From Paraphysomonas bandaiensis (taxonomy: Eukaryota > Chrysophyceae): a DNA stretch of 64,000 nucleotides. Below the pieces are notes generated by a model. That model made no database searches and was not told where the DNA came from. It was given only the letters and a program-made list of their open reading frames with translations. Below, piece by piece: positions 51,601 through 63,819 of this stretch (its first letter is position 1; the number at the start of each line of letters is the position of its first letter). Location: assembly GCA_965644295.1 (NCBI GenBank), contig CBFFRP010000152.1, positions 124,001 through 188,000 on the forward strand, read 5' to 3'. The position numbers and the translations under genes are program-made.

Positions 51601-54600
51601 CTATGGGACGAAAGAAAAGCTGCAAGATGTCATCGAGCCAATCATAGATGCTATTGATCGAAGAGGCATTAAAGTTGATGACGGCGTGGACGCAATTATG
51701 GAAGCAATGGCCGCAGCCGCGCGTGGAAAGCGCAAAGGAAAAAAAAACAAGAAGTTAACAGACTCATCGTCCAAATACACCCTGGAAGGTACTAGTTTTG
51801 AAGACCTCTCAAAGTATGAGGAGGGAAAGGAGTCAATGACAAACATGGATCAATCAGAGGTTTTAAAAGAAGAAGAAGAACAAGGAGAACCAAAGGTTAA
51901 TGAGAACTCTTGGCAAGCCCAGACACTGAATTTATTGGAATCTTTACCTGTGATGACTTTTGTCATTGTATTGGTCTTGGTTGCAATTGCAGTTGCAATC
52001 GTTGAAGCTCTGACAAGTACAAATGAATGGGAGTATTACGTATTCGACTTAATTGTCACATCTATCTTTTGTTTTGAAGTAACTCTGCGCTTCTATTGCT
52101 TCGTATATGTGAACAACTCTGCTCTCCAATTTTTTGCGAATGTGTTGAATGACATCGATGTGGTTGTCGTTATTATTGATTTGGTGATTATTGGTCAACC
52201 GAGTGCTGATAGCGGCGGGGCGCAATTTGTGAAAGCTTTGCGCGCAGCTCGACTGATTCGCCTAATTCGAGTGTTTCGTGCAGCGAGAATTGTACAAAAG
52301 CTGAAAGACATGACGGCAAAGACGTATGATGCCTGGAAAATGCCTGTCCGATATTTGAAAACGCCAAAGCATGAACTCGAAACTATGGTTGAAAGTGTGA
52401 ATATATTGTCGTACATCCAACAGATTATTGAGGATCGAAACTTATCTCTACTACTGCAAGGATTCCAGAGGTGGCAATGTGGAGATGATAAAAGAACCCC
52501 TGGTGAAATATTTGAAGATGTTATTGCTCAATCACAGGACTTAACTTTGGGTTGTGAGAAGTTTGATGCAGTCTTTATTGATATTTTAATGTTTGTTCAC
52601 ACCGACTTGGTACAAGTCGCTTTGGATGTACTTATGGCTCACCATTCAGCTAGAAATTTACTTTTTGTCAATGCCCAGAAGTTGCAACTACTAATATCAC
52701 CTCAGCGGGAGCGCCAGCTGAAGACAATTCGCAATATGCTCCAGGAACTCGAACGGAACGCTGAAACACATGAGCTTTGGGGAGAATTGCAGAGTGAAGA
52801 AGACCACAGAGTCAATCGGCAAACTTTTGAGCATATGAGTGAGTTAGTTCAAATGTGTCGCATTCAATGTACTGAATTAGAATTCGATGAAAAATTCTCC
52901 GCTGATAGAGATATTCAAAATTTGCTTCGTAATTTGGGATTCTTTGATGCTGCACTGAAGATACTGGGGCTTTTACCAGCTGTAAAAAATGTCAGCGAAG
53001 ACGAAGAAGATGAAGTTTCAAAGAATACAAGAAGTTTGATAAGAAATTGCAATGAACTTTTATATTGGTTCTTTAACGATAATACTGAAAACCAGGCCCT
53101 TGGATTCAATGAACTCAATTTCTTCTTGCATTCTCTGGACATGCGCATAAATAGCCACCATGTTATTCATGCAATCTTCAAAAACAATGAACACCTCATG
53201 CGTCAATGTCCTCGCGAATTGATTGAAGAGTACTCTGAGCGTGTGTGCAAATCGGGTAGACACCCCCAGTATCTGGCGATTCTATCATCTGTTACACATG
53301 TCAAAGATAAAAACATACTCGAGAACCAGTACGAGATTGTGAAACACCTTATGGCTCCAGGAAGAATGAAGAAGATGGTGAGATTCTGTGGTGGAAGAGA
53401 AAATCCAGAGTACGAAGAACGTGTCGAGTTGATGAAGCCGTTTTTAAACAAGAAAGATGTCAGCCTAGATGAGCTTCCCAACGAGCTGTCCTATCATTTG
53501 GAGTTTCTCCGTGTTCTGTCCGGGTGTACAGTTGGGCGCATCAATATCACCACCGTGGAAGCCAAAGTACAATCAGTGTATTCATATACTGGTATTCTTG
53601 AAGCTTTAATGGACCCGAGAACTATCGACCTCGCTAAAACCCGTCTGGCACTACTGTTTTTTAACGCAATGATCGAAGTCGAAATCAATATTGGTGGTTT
53701 GGGTGTTGATCCTATGGTGTGGGATTTTATCAAGAGTACAAAAGGTATATTTAAAAAGGCAATAACTGATCTGAAAGCGGTAGAGGAGCATGGCTGGGAA
53801 GGAAGCGCTGTAAACAGACAAAGTATTGAATATGTTATTGTTTGCGTCATGATTTTATCTGGTTTTTTTATGAAGTACTTTGATTTGTCGAACTTTGAGT
53901 CGTTTTCTCGAGATGATAAACCTACGTTGACTATGGACGAAGTACAGGATATTATGACGGGGGTGTTTACACAGCTATACGCCGTAAATGAAATGAAGTG
54001 CAAATGTCTTACCGCTAGTCAACACTTTTACATCGCCAACGCTCTCGATTCAATGCGCAGATATTCTCCAAAATTGACCTCCCTATACCCAGAGATAATT
54101 GTTGGAAAGAACGATGGGGAAGATGATGCGAATGACGATTCCGTAGCTTTAGCAACTGCTGCAGACTTGGAAGAGTCGATTGATGTGAAAATATCGCGTC
54201 AGTTTGAGTCGTTTGTTAGCCAATTGGTAGAGGACGAAAATACAAAACACGCCATCAAAACCGAAAACCACAAGTTTGTGGAGTACATTGATTCTTTACC
54301 ATTCGTAGCCGACAGTTGTGTATCTGATGTCAGATACGAAGCTCTGATAAAAAAGCTCGTTGTGCATGTCCGTGATCGCCTCGAAACAGTTGGTACTGAG
54401 AAGCGATTAGACGCTCGTTGTACACAAACTACTACGTGGATAATTCGATCGTTCCGCACAATGATAGAAAAGCGTTGGGGAATGAGTATATATGAACGGG
54501 ATGAAGATGGAGGCGAGGAAGAAGATATCGCTGCCGCTCCTGTTGTTAATGCTCTGAATAGTTGCGGTGCAACTACACTCTGCTTAGATCTGATAAGTGT

Positions 54601-57520
54601 CGGTATCGACTCCGGCCTCATGCTGGAATCAATGAAGCTATGCGTCGCCATGCTCTTTTTAGAAGGAGGAAACTTGCCAGTACAGAAAACTATGTATGCA
54701 TACCTCAAAAACACGAAGTCTGACTTGTTTTTTCAACAACTCCGCAATTCCATTCAGAAATTGATTAATTGGCACAAATGGCACGATGTGATTGTTCTTG
54801 AAGAAGATCAAGAAGTGGAGCTTCCAGAAGATATCATAGTGGTACGTTTTTTGCAGTTAATGTGTGAGGGACACTACCAGCCCAACCAGGATATCATGCG
54901 GGAACAACCCTCGAATACGATTTCCATCAATCTTCTAGATGATTTTGTCCAGTATTTGAATTGTGTGAGTAGGATTCCTTGCCGAACGAGTACTGATGCC
55001 GCGAGCCGTGTTTCAGCAACGATCTTGGAGGTGATACAAGGTCCCTGTGAGCAGAACCAAGAGCACTTCGCTTTACATACGGAATTAATTGAAACTCTAA
55101 ATCGCATATTACGAGCCAAAACTATTCGTGACTGTGATGAAGATGCGGAGGTAGACTTGAAGAAAACAGCAATCGACATTCTACAGGGCTTACTGGAAGG
55201 GCAGGGTGGGAAAACAACTGTATATGACCGCGTACTCAGTGTCGTACATCTGGACGCGATTCAAATGATGTGCCAACCGGAGAGTAAGAAACTTCTGGAT
55301 GGCGACGAAGAACAGGAGAAAGAAGAGAGTGAAGAGGTAGTTGTTCTGCGGGTCGAGTGCCTAGTGCTGCTTCAGATGCTGTGCGACTACAGACCAGCTT
55401 TGCGCGAAGAGCTGGAGTTATCTTCTGATAAGATTGCAGTGAAAGGGGTTGGTGTGGCGAGCGTGGAGATTTTGTGGTCAGGAGAACTACAGCGAAGGTT
55501 CTTTCACGTTCCGAAGATATGTGACGATCTAGCAAAGGCCTCAAAAGATGCACTTGTAGAATATGTGGACAGGAGTAACCAAGAAAATAAGTTATTGGAT
55601 TTTTTGCTTCGATCCCGTGAGCTCTATCGCGAGATCAAGCACCAGCAAGTGTTAAAGGAGTACAAAGTGAGTGGTATATTTAGTCGTTCGAATCAAGATA
55701 GGGCAACGTGGTTGTCTCTATTTTTAGCCGTTGTGATCAATGCTGTGCTTATATACGACTACCGACTTGAAGATGGTGAACCCTATCTGTCTCCCAATAT
55801 TGCGACTACAGTGGATGCGCTTAACATATTCCAGATTGCATTTTCGAGCTTCACTCTTGTTCTATTTTTAGTCGTTCGTGTGCCGGTGAAGTACCAATCG
55901 AATCTAGCTGCCGGAATGGATCAGTTTCGAACTGTACTGTTCACGTGCACAGATCCCATGACGATGTATTATTTTTTTTATTTACTGATGTCAATATTCG
56001 GTTACAATATCAGCTATTTCTTCTTGACAATTTTGCTCCTTGATATTCTAGTTAAGAACTCCACAGCAAGAGACATTCTGATGGCGGTGGTTTTCCCTCG
56101 TAAGCAGTTGGCAATGACATTTGTACTGACTCTATTTGTCGTGTACATATTTGCTTTTATCATCGTAAGTAGTGATTGTCAATTTGTCTTTATTTTATCT
56201 TACTTGTTGTATTAGTTTTTCAACTTTCGCGATGAATTTTCTCCCGACCGTCGGCACGATGACTGCAAGAATTTATTCAGTTGCTATAAAATCACTCTCG
56301 GAAATGCACTGCGATCACCTGGCGGTATTGGCGACTTCATGCAACATGACCTGGAGTATCGTTATATTGTAGACACACTGTACTTTGTCATCGTTCTAAT
56401 TGTATTGCTCAATGTGATGTTTGGTATTGTTATCGACACATTTGGTAATCTGCGAACAACCAAGGCAGAGAGACAAGCGGACACTACTGGTGTGTGTTTT
56501 ATTTGTGGTATTGATAAACAAATTTTTGATCGTGCAGCTGATGGGGTAAAGGGGTTCCATGACCATATAAAGTCTGATCACAACATGTGGAACTACTTGT
56601 ATTTCATTATTTACATATGGGAGCAGGACAAAGATGATGATGATGGTTTAGAGCAGTTTGTGCGTCGCAGTATTGAAGTCAACGATATTAACTGGTTTCC
56701 AATGAATCGTGCGATGCGGCTCAGTGTCACGGAGAGTTCTGAGGATGAGCTACTGAAGGAACTGAAGGAGGATGTCGTTGCAGCTGACAACAAGATGACC
56801 CAGAAGCTCGCCGCTTTTCAGGCCGAAATAGCAACTACTCTGGATGAGATTGCTAAGAGTGTTATAACTCCTGTGGGAGGTGACGAGAGTTTGTCAGGAG
56901 TACCTTCTCCTGACCGTCTCAATTCAGTCATGGCTCGCACCCAGGACTTTATTGACGAGATGGTAGTTGAGGCTCGCTTGAGTGGAATTCTTCCCGAGGG
57001 AGACCAACTTGGGCTGTCGATGGATATTAGGCGTGGTGCATCGAATGCCCTGAAGGATATGGATGACTTTTCCGAATCCACACAACATAAAAATCCCAGG
57101 TACTGGAAGAAGCTCAAACTTAAAGTGATTGATATACAGGGGTTGTCATTACCTGAAAAGGATATGGAAGGGGTGTCTTGTCGTGTGATTTGCGACAGTG
57201 GAATGTTTTCGGTGTCGTCAGCACAGGTCATTGGGGACAAAGTTTTATTTGAACCGGAAGAAGTGTCGATATGTGAACGCGCTGGACTGGATGACAACCG
57301 ATCCCTACGTATCCAGATTTTGCAAGGGTCCGGTCGAATTGCAAAATTCATTAGTATTGTGGATATATCGTATGAAGACTTGATTGCCTCTACTGATCTC
57401 GTGTACGAAAAGGTGTTTACCCAACCCGACAACCCCAAGCCCTGCGTGCTCTCTATCTATCCCATGGCAACGGATGTCGCATCAGATAGCACTGCTGGTC
57501 TTGACCATGGTTCTCTATAA
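48676..57520 (+). CDS. IP3R/RyR-family Ca2+ release channel with inserted voltage sensor
   Basis: Five exons: 48676-48679, 48729-48991, 49041-49127, 49178-56164, 56216-57520; phases agree; 2,881 aa. Start chosen because exon 1 (ATG G) spliced to exon 2 gives MDCLRIGDYITL, matching the IP3R N-terminus. Domains: N-terminal trefoil and MIR (about 1-420, with FGDVIQLLHVKSGKFMTV), first RIH (about 425-640), helical region with DREPQ..., voltage-sensor-like insert (about 1043-1162), second RIH (about 1190-1330), RIH-associated (about 2005-2130), C-terminal membrane domain (from about 2295). Filter is GGIGD (2483-2487), S6 is VLLNVMFGIVIDTF, and the conserved CFICG...H...H zinc motif with HNMWNYLYFI follows. 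The last 150 residues look C2-like. Forms tetrameric Ca2+ release channels, usually in ER. Most IP3-contact residues are absent, so the activating ligand is unclear. Confidence 0.95.
51950..52310 (+). other. Voltage-sensor-like domain within the Ca2+ channel
   Basis: In one uninterrupted exon. S1 about residues 1043-1063 (VMTFVIVLVLVAIAVAIVEA). S2 contains FCFEVTLRF with Glu1085 and Arg1089. S3 contains NDIDVVVVIIDLVII with Asp1110, Asp1112 and Asp1119. S4 is LRAARLIRLIRVFRAARIV with Arg at 1140, 1143, 1146, 1149, 1152 and 1155, all spaced by three. No S5-pore-S6 follows; the chain returns directly to RIH-type helices (HELETMVESVNILSYIQQII). This pattern is that of stand-alone voltage sensors (Hv1, TPTE/Ci-VSP) and of S1-S4 in voltage-gated channels. 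An even number of helices leaves both flanks cytosolic, which suits the IP3R fold. An acidic/Lys-rich linker (about 1000-1040) precedes it. Confidence 0.88.
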
Positions 57521-57876
57521 GTTGGATGAAATATGTGATGTTAGTGTGTGTTATTGTAGTTGCATATTGTAGTGTTCCGGGATTAAACGTTCAGTAAACG
57601 ATAAGTAAGTATCTTGACAAGTAATATTATAGAATATGTTACCTCTCGCAATATATATATTAAGTATTTCAAATGACTACAGCCAACACGTAGTGTACAT
57701 ATGGATACCACCCAGTTTCATAACAACGAAATCACTGGAGATGTAAACTAATCAAGAGCTGGCACTCCTTTATTTCATGAAAACAGATATTTTAACAGTA
57801 GGTCTATAGAATATTCAGAATGGTATATAGTATATAGGAAAACGACAACACGGTGAAGCTCGGTGTCATTTTTTAA
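57521..57876. other. AT-rich intergenic region
   Basis: Between the channel stop and the palindrome-motif array. Likely channel 3' UTR. No gene seen. Confidence 0.5.
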
Positions 57877-58195
57877 CCTACATCGGTGGGTCGAATTTAG
57901 TACCTATAGGTCGCTCGACCTACCTATAGGTCCATCGCAGGTACCTAATAGGTACCTACCTAATAGGTACCCACCTATAGGCATGCCTAAGGACCCTACC
58001 TATAGGTAGGTACCTAGCTGTCACTACCTATAGGTATACCTAGCTACCCTGCCTATAGGTGATAAGAGTTAGGCACCTACCTATAGGTACCTCAAGTCCC
58101 ACCTATAGGTATCGAAGGATTAGGTACTATCTATAGGTAGTGCTACTCGTTGCCTATAGGTATAAGACGAAAGACCTGTAGGTACCTGAGTTTTG
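57877..58195. repeat. Left array of ACCTATAGGT palindromes
   Basis: At least nine copies of CCTATAGG, usually inside the 10-bp palindrome ACCTATAGGT, at irregular 15-40 bp spacing, with variants such as ACCTAATAGGT and CCTACCTATAGG. The same motif recurs at 63824-63970, on the other side of two genes that look like transposon genes. Likely sub-terminal transposase-binding sites. Confidence 0.9.
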
Positions 58196-58351
58196 AACCA
58201 TCAGATGTTGTTTTAAGTTTCACAATGTACATAGGCAAGCAACACAGCGGTGAATAGTATAATATATCTTTTTTTGTTATATATTATTATTACTAAACAA
58301 GTATGGCTGTGCATTCTATGATCATAATCAATAATAAGCGCGCAACATTAA

Positions 58352-61300
58352 TTATGTGTCATTGTCAGAAGAGTCACCGGTGCTGTAAACAGTACTGGGA
58401 TTGCTATCACATTCTGATGAGTGGTCACTACTGCAACTCTCATTGTTTGCGTTATGACTGTCGTGGCCATGCACATTACGTTCAAGAACAATTGCACCGG
58501 AGCTATTTTGTCTGATATATTGTTGCATTCCCTCTATATGATGACAGTTAATAAAATCCAAATCATCCCACCCACAACGATCAAAAAACTTCCTCGGAAT
58601 AAACCAAAAACGATCTGAAATTTGAGGCTTACCCACGACGACATCGCAAGAAGAATCTGGTATTATAAAAGCTGTGTCAATAATACTTTCAAAATTAATA
58701 ATATCCTGAAAAAACTGAGGTTGTCGTCGCCTGTTGTAGCGCAGTACCTCCCACTTATATTTTGAAAACGGGTCAAGAATAGTGGTCGTACATTTTTCCA
58801 TGTATTGAACAATATAGAGATATTTAGTGTTGTTGGCCGCTGACAACTGAAGCATCGATACTATTTGAGCAACTTGTATGTCTCCACTTTCCATTTGGAT
58901 GCATATGAAATCAAAGCGTGGTTTTCGACTCTCTGCCCCTTTCATGGCATGATGAGATCCTTTACCAATGCCACTCTCTTTGTTGGCATTGTAGGTGAGG
59001 GCCTGTATTAACTTCAACGAGATGTCACCACGTTGTAAACAGTTCCAGTTCTTATCACCAAGAGCTTGTTTACAAAAATCAGTAAGGGAGTTACTAGATA
59101 ATTCCTTGTGTCCAATAAATTCTTCCAATTCTATTCCTTCTTCTTCACAAATAAACAAGGAGTGGTTAGCATCAACACATAACCGCACATGTTTGACATT
59201 TCTCATGGGGTAAACTAGAACGACCTCCGGTGGAATTTCTGGCTTCAGAGAGTTTATGTATTCAGTGTCGTGTGTGTGGCACGCGGCTATAAACTCAAGT
59301 ACTCGACAATGATCTTGGCATATTGCTAATGTTAGCATCTCCACATTAGAAGAAGTATACCTCCTGCTTGTGCGTCGCCAGTTTTCGGTTGTAAAATAGC
59401 GATTGCTTGATTCCCAAGTACCCGCATCAGACTTTGATAATGCCCCAAACATGGAAATATTAAGTGAAAGATGCATTACAGAATGGAGTTTGCGCATTAA
59501 TGGACTTGATGGCTGGTTACCAAGAAGTGTTTGTTTCAAATCCCATACCAGTAAAACCTTAGCAACCATATCGTGGCACATACGGTCCACATTCAGGATG
59601 TCACCATCAGTAAAACAGCTTTTCTTGCACTCAAAATAGACGTTCAGCACGGCTTTAATTGCTTGTAACACTTTCTTTGTTACATTGCCTAAACGCAGGT
59701 GCCGTGAATTTTTGCTGCAATAACTGTAGTTGGTATCTGTCGGTAGCACTTGACCATCCGTGCCAATCTAATGTAAAAAGGTGATGTCAAGCACATAATA
59801 TAGAGAATACAATTTAGAAAAACATACCGCAAACAGAAGTTGCAATAGTGCCGTGATGAATTCACTTGATCTATATCCACCTCCGGAACCAGTCGAGTGG
59901 CCCTTTTCCTTTTTACTTTTATTGCTCATAATGTGCATCAAGCCTTTCTTGAAGACTGTCCAATTCACGTGTGGCATATCAGGAACCTGAGGCATCAACT
60001 TAAGTCTGGCATCCAACACGCCCTTAATATTTCGAAATGTTCGGTCTACTGTTGTGCTAATACTGTCAACAACGCTAAGAATCCATAAAACAAGACTTTT
60101 TGCAATACCAGCACAAAACAGGTGAAATAAGTCTTGAGGATTATTGAAGCAATGGTTGTTGTAGCCCATAAACGCATGATGGAAGGCGTTTACAAACGGC
60201 ATGATGCATCTATTATCAAGTAACTTACGAACATACTTCTCTTCTTTGTCTGATAGCTGACCACTATTCACATTTCGGCACTGTTCAGCAATGGCATTGC
60301 CATCTCTCCTCGGATGAAGGTCTGGGTTATAAAAAACACCGGCCCTCAGAGGATACTCACATGTAACACATGCAAAGCGGGAATTTCCTTCGTATAAGCC
60401 AAACTGTCGATGGATGGCCGGGTCATCTCCAATGCTAAAAGGATGAAAGGTATAAACGGTAATTAAACCCTTTCCTAACACATACATCTCTGCACCTCTA
60501 GAAGAAGCAGCTTTGAGAGGAGCCGTAACCATACTCCAGAATTCTTTTTCCAAGTGCAAGTTAAACCACCTGACTTCCTTCCCTGCTGCGGTTCGGCTCA
60601 TTCCACGTTCCATCAAATGAGAAATCAGAGCTTCGACACTTATCGTGCTTGTGATGTCAGGAATAAAACCTAAGCAAAACTTTGCAATATTTTTCCGAAT
60701 TAACTCATCGCTGAAATTGCCGCATGTCCCCAGGACTGGCACAGACTTGATGTTGGCACCATGCCCCATAGCAACCCCGTCATGATACAGTAGACATGGC
60801 ATTAATTTGCCTTCAGGATTTTTTTCTTGGCGTATAACTCGCTCCGTGTTCTTCGCCCAGGATGATGACATGAGATCACCAACATAGTTCTCACCAGTAT
60901 TAATATCTGTCATGGAAAATGTATCATAATGAACGTGCTCTTTCCACGAGAACTGAATTGTCGGGTCGACGGCCAGATAACTTAGCATTTCCAATGGGTC
61001 TCGTGCTCGAACAATGATTTCGTCAGGTTTCTGTCCAGAAATTTTCCAAGATTCCATTTCCCACGAAGATGGCCAACCTATAGACTTTTCAACATATCTG
61101 TAATGTTGTGTTCTCTTTTTGAAATTCGACACAACTGTCTTCCATGATTTTGGAAGTTCTTCACAAGGTTTGAATAAGCGAATCAATTCCAGAAGTGCAT
61201 CTCCTGTAGATCGGCTTAACTTGCACTTTCTTCCAAATGCATACAACTTGAGAAGCAAAATATCTGACATGTTATGATTACTCGAAGTGCTGACAGCTTC

Positions 61301-61729
61301 AATAAAGCTTTCAAGATTCATAGCTCCCAATGCATCCACGCCATAAGACTTGTCGTAAAACACTTCCTGGAGCTTCTTATACGTGGAGAGTGGTTTGTCT
61401 TCCGCGTCATAATCTGGATGACAGATTGGAAACTCTGTATTTCCAGTTGGGCTTGCTTCCTCCAGTCTCTGATGTTGCCACATGTACATAGGAATTGATG
61501 AGTCCTCACAGTCACTGTACTCATCAATTCCACTGTCATCTTGATTGTAATCATCATGAATAGTGTAAGCCTGAGGTCCATATGCAGCTTTTCGTTTCTT
61601 AGAATACTGCTCTGATGTACAAATCTCTGATTCTGAAGACAGTGGCGAGCAGTATCTTCCATGGTTCCCCAGACTCTGACTTGAACTGAATATTCCCTGA
61701 CATATTGCGCATTTCCACAAGCTGTCCAT
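58352..61729 (-). CDS. Plavaka/KDZ-like transposase (1,105 aa)
   Basis: Two exons on the minus strand, 59828-61729 and 58352-59767, with a 60-nt intron and phase 0. N-terminal CAICQGIFSSSQSLGNHGRYC is a C2HC/C2H2 zinc finger (residues 7-27). An acidic, low-complexity linker follows. The core has CLLYHDGVAMGHGANI (about 310-325), a likely first catalytic Asp, and NNPQDLFHLFCAGIAKSLVL (about 525-545), matching the D-x-x-H...GI.K pattern of Plavaka/CACTA-like and KDZ DDE transposases. A zinc-knuckle-like CVTCEYPLRAG lies near 450. Intact reading frame, so perhaps active. The C-terminal exon is unrecognised. Alternatives: Zisupton or Dileera group. The match is by motif layout, not by search. Confidence 0.6.
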
Positions 61730-62009
61730 AATATACTGCTACGATCGTAATACGTATCTACTGCTATCTGTTATACGGTACAGCAGTATACTACAGTGTT
61801 GTATATAAAAACGAGTGCACGATTATAGCACACACTTCCTGGACTTCTCTCGAAGTTGACTTCGAAGAAGTGCATCACATAACTACATATATGAAAGAAA
61901 GAAGCAAAGAGGCGAAGTGTGAGTATGTGAATATATTCAGAGAGTATGCGAATATTTGAATTTCAAACATGTGAATTCATGGTGACTTAATGCCACAATT
62001 TACTCTGAG
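61730..62009. promoter_or_regulatory. Bidirectional promoter region of the transposon genes
   Basis: 280 bp between the divergent transposase and companion gene. Contains a TATA-like gtatataaaa at about 61801 and direct gaatatttgaat-type motifs near 61930-61965. Must contain both starts. Confidence 0.45.
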
Positions 62010-63562
62010 ATGCCCCTGCGAAAACGAACTGCATCTGCTGTGTCTGCGAGGGCACAGAAAAGGCCTTGTCAACAGCAATCCATCGTGGACGACAACTTCG
62101 CCGCCGAACAGTCAGATGCTTCACCTCGAGAAGCCAGGATGCCTCCATGTAACTCTTCGTCCAACTCGACAGTGTACACGACTTTCAGGCATAAGAAAGT
62201 CCAGTCCAGGATTTTGGCGACGGTTCTCACAACGAATGAGCTGTGCATTGGACGCCAGAGCGCCGAAAAACTCTCCACTCTTCCAGGATTCCGTGCTTAT
62301 CACAAAGAGATGATGTATGAACGTCTCTTTGTTAAACTGGACACAGGAGATGTGGTTTCAGTGGAAGAGCACTTCGACCTATTGATTCAGCTGATTTTGG
62401 TGGTGATTTCAAAGGAGGGGGTTGCAACTCAAGCTCCTCATAACAAGGTTATTCATGTTGTTTTCTCTGCCACATATCTTGAATCATATAGCATCACATA
62501 TCATCATATATTGTATACCCTCACATCATCAAATACCATCCTCCTTTTATCATGTATTAACATATCGTACACCGTTATATTATACATTTCATATCTATCA
62601 TTGTATTAGATACCTCTTGTGTTTTTTGAACAACCATATCAAATATTATGATATCGTATGATATACATCGTATAACATATATTTTATACCATTCATTATT
62701 GTATCATTACGTTATATATATATCATATCATACAGTACAGCATAATATATATATCGTGCCGCATCGCATTTTACAGTGCCCAGTCATCTGCTACTATTAT
62801 ATTATTATTGTGAATAACACACTAGTAGGCATTATCTCTCGCTTATAAAGAAGGTGCTTTGCAAGCTGATGAAAAATTGTTAGCAAGTGAGGTGGTGTCT
62901 GCATTTTCGGCGTGCAAGTATATACTGCTCATATTATTTACTTTTTTCTAATATCATTGCAGGTATGTCAAGAAGTATATTCGCAAATTGTCGTGTAATT
63001 TGAAGACCAAGATTAGATGTTGTCACGCCAAGCTGTTCTCCACACAGCCTTTGTGGGCGACTGCATCATTTAGACGGGAATTAGCCGAAGTATTGGAAAA
63101 TGGTAAGTATTTATTATATTGTGCCAATTGATGTAATTCTGTTGAAAAGGTATTAGTCCACGAAAGTATCAAGTGGACAACAAGGGGTCATATATGCAGA
63201 CTGCCATCGAGGCAGTATGCATCATGATTGGAGCTTACGACTTCGACGAAAACGAAGGTCCTGGGGCCTTTATGGGCCAGACTAGCATCATGGTTGAGTC
63301 AACGGCTCAACAGATGCTTTTAGGTCCTCCACGAGAAGCATGGACATCTGAAATTTGCTCCAGAGCGACCGACGGTATGAATCCTATTCGGGATTCCCGG
63401 CGTGAGCTTGTGATAAGTGACAGTGATTTGAATTTTTTCAAGAATGAAAGGTTAGTATGGTTCAAACGTTGGGGTATGGTTCAAACGTTGGGGAAGTCGA
63501 AGAAGGACGACGACAGTCTGAACAATGACGATACTTCCCTGTTAACTTCAGATTGGCGGTGA
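62010..63562 (+). CDS. Companion gene of the transposon, function unknown
   Basis: Starts MPLRKRTASAVSARAQKRPC. First exon 62010 to about 62447; last exons end 62917, 62963-63102 and 63150-63562, with phases that agree from the second exon on (AFSACKYVKKYIRKLSCNLK, LAEVLENGISPRKYQVDNKG). The first junction is unresolved; 62448-62847 is AT-rich simple sequence and reads as a long intron. The protein has a basic Ser-rich start, a helical middle and an acidic C-terminus. No family recognised. Its place between the same palindrome-motif arrays, divergent from the transposase, suggests a transposon accessory or DNA-binding protein. A 17-bp unit (tggttcaaacgttgggg) is tandemly duplicated at 63458-63495. 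Confidence 0.5.
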
Positions 63563-63819
63563 AGGCTTCTGAAGTGCACAATGCTTCTACTTCTTAGCAG
63601 GTGATTGGGAGCTAGCTTACGATGTGGTTCAAATTTGTCGTGGTATGTATTTTGTAGGTTCTAAGTAGTAATTGCCGTTAATTTTTACTTCGAACTATGT
63701 TAATGCCGTCTATATTAATTGAATACATAGTTTGTCTACTCATTCATGATTACAGATCTGCATTGCTTGCTTTTTCTACTTTGCAATATATATATTATAC
63801 TGTGTTTATTATTGCTAAT

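Noticed and set aside
51950-52310. Idea that the voltage sensor is an assembly chimera or a separate gene
   Set aside because: The segment is in frame within one exon with open sequence on both sides, and the IP3R homology resumes directly after it. Still, long-read or transcript confirmation is advisable.
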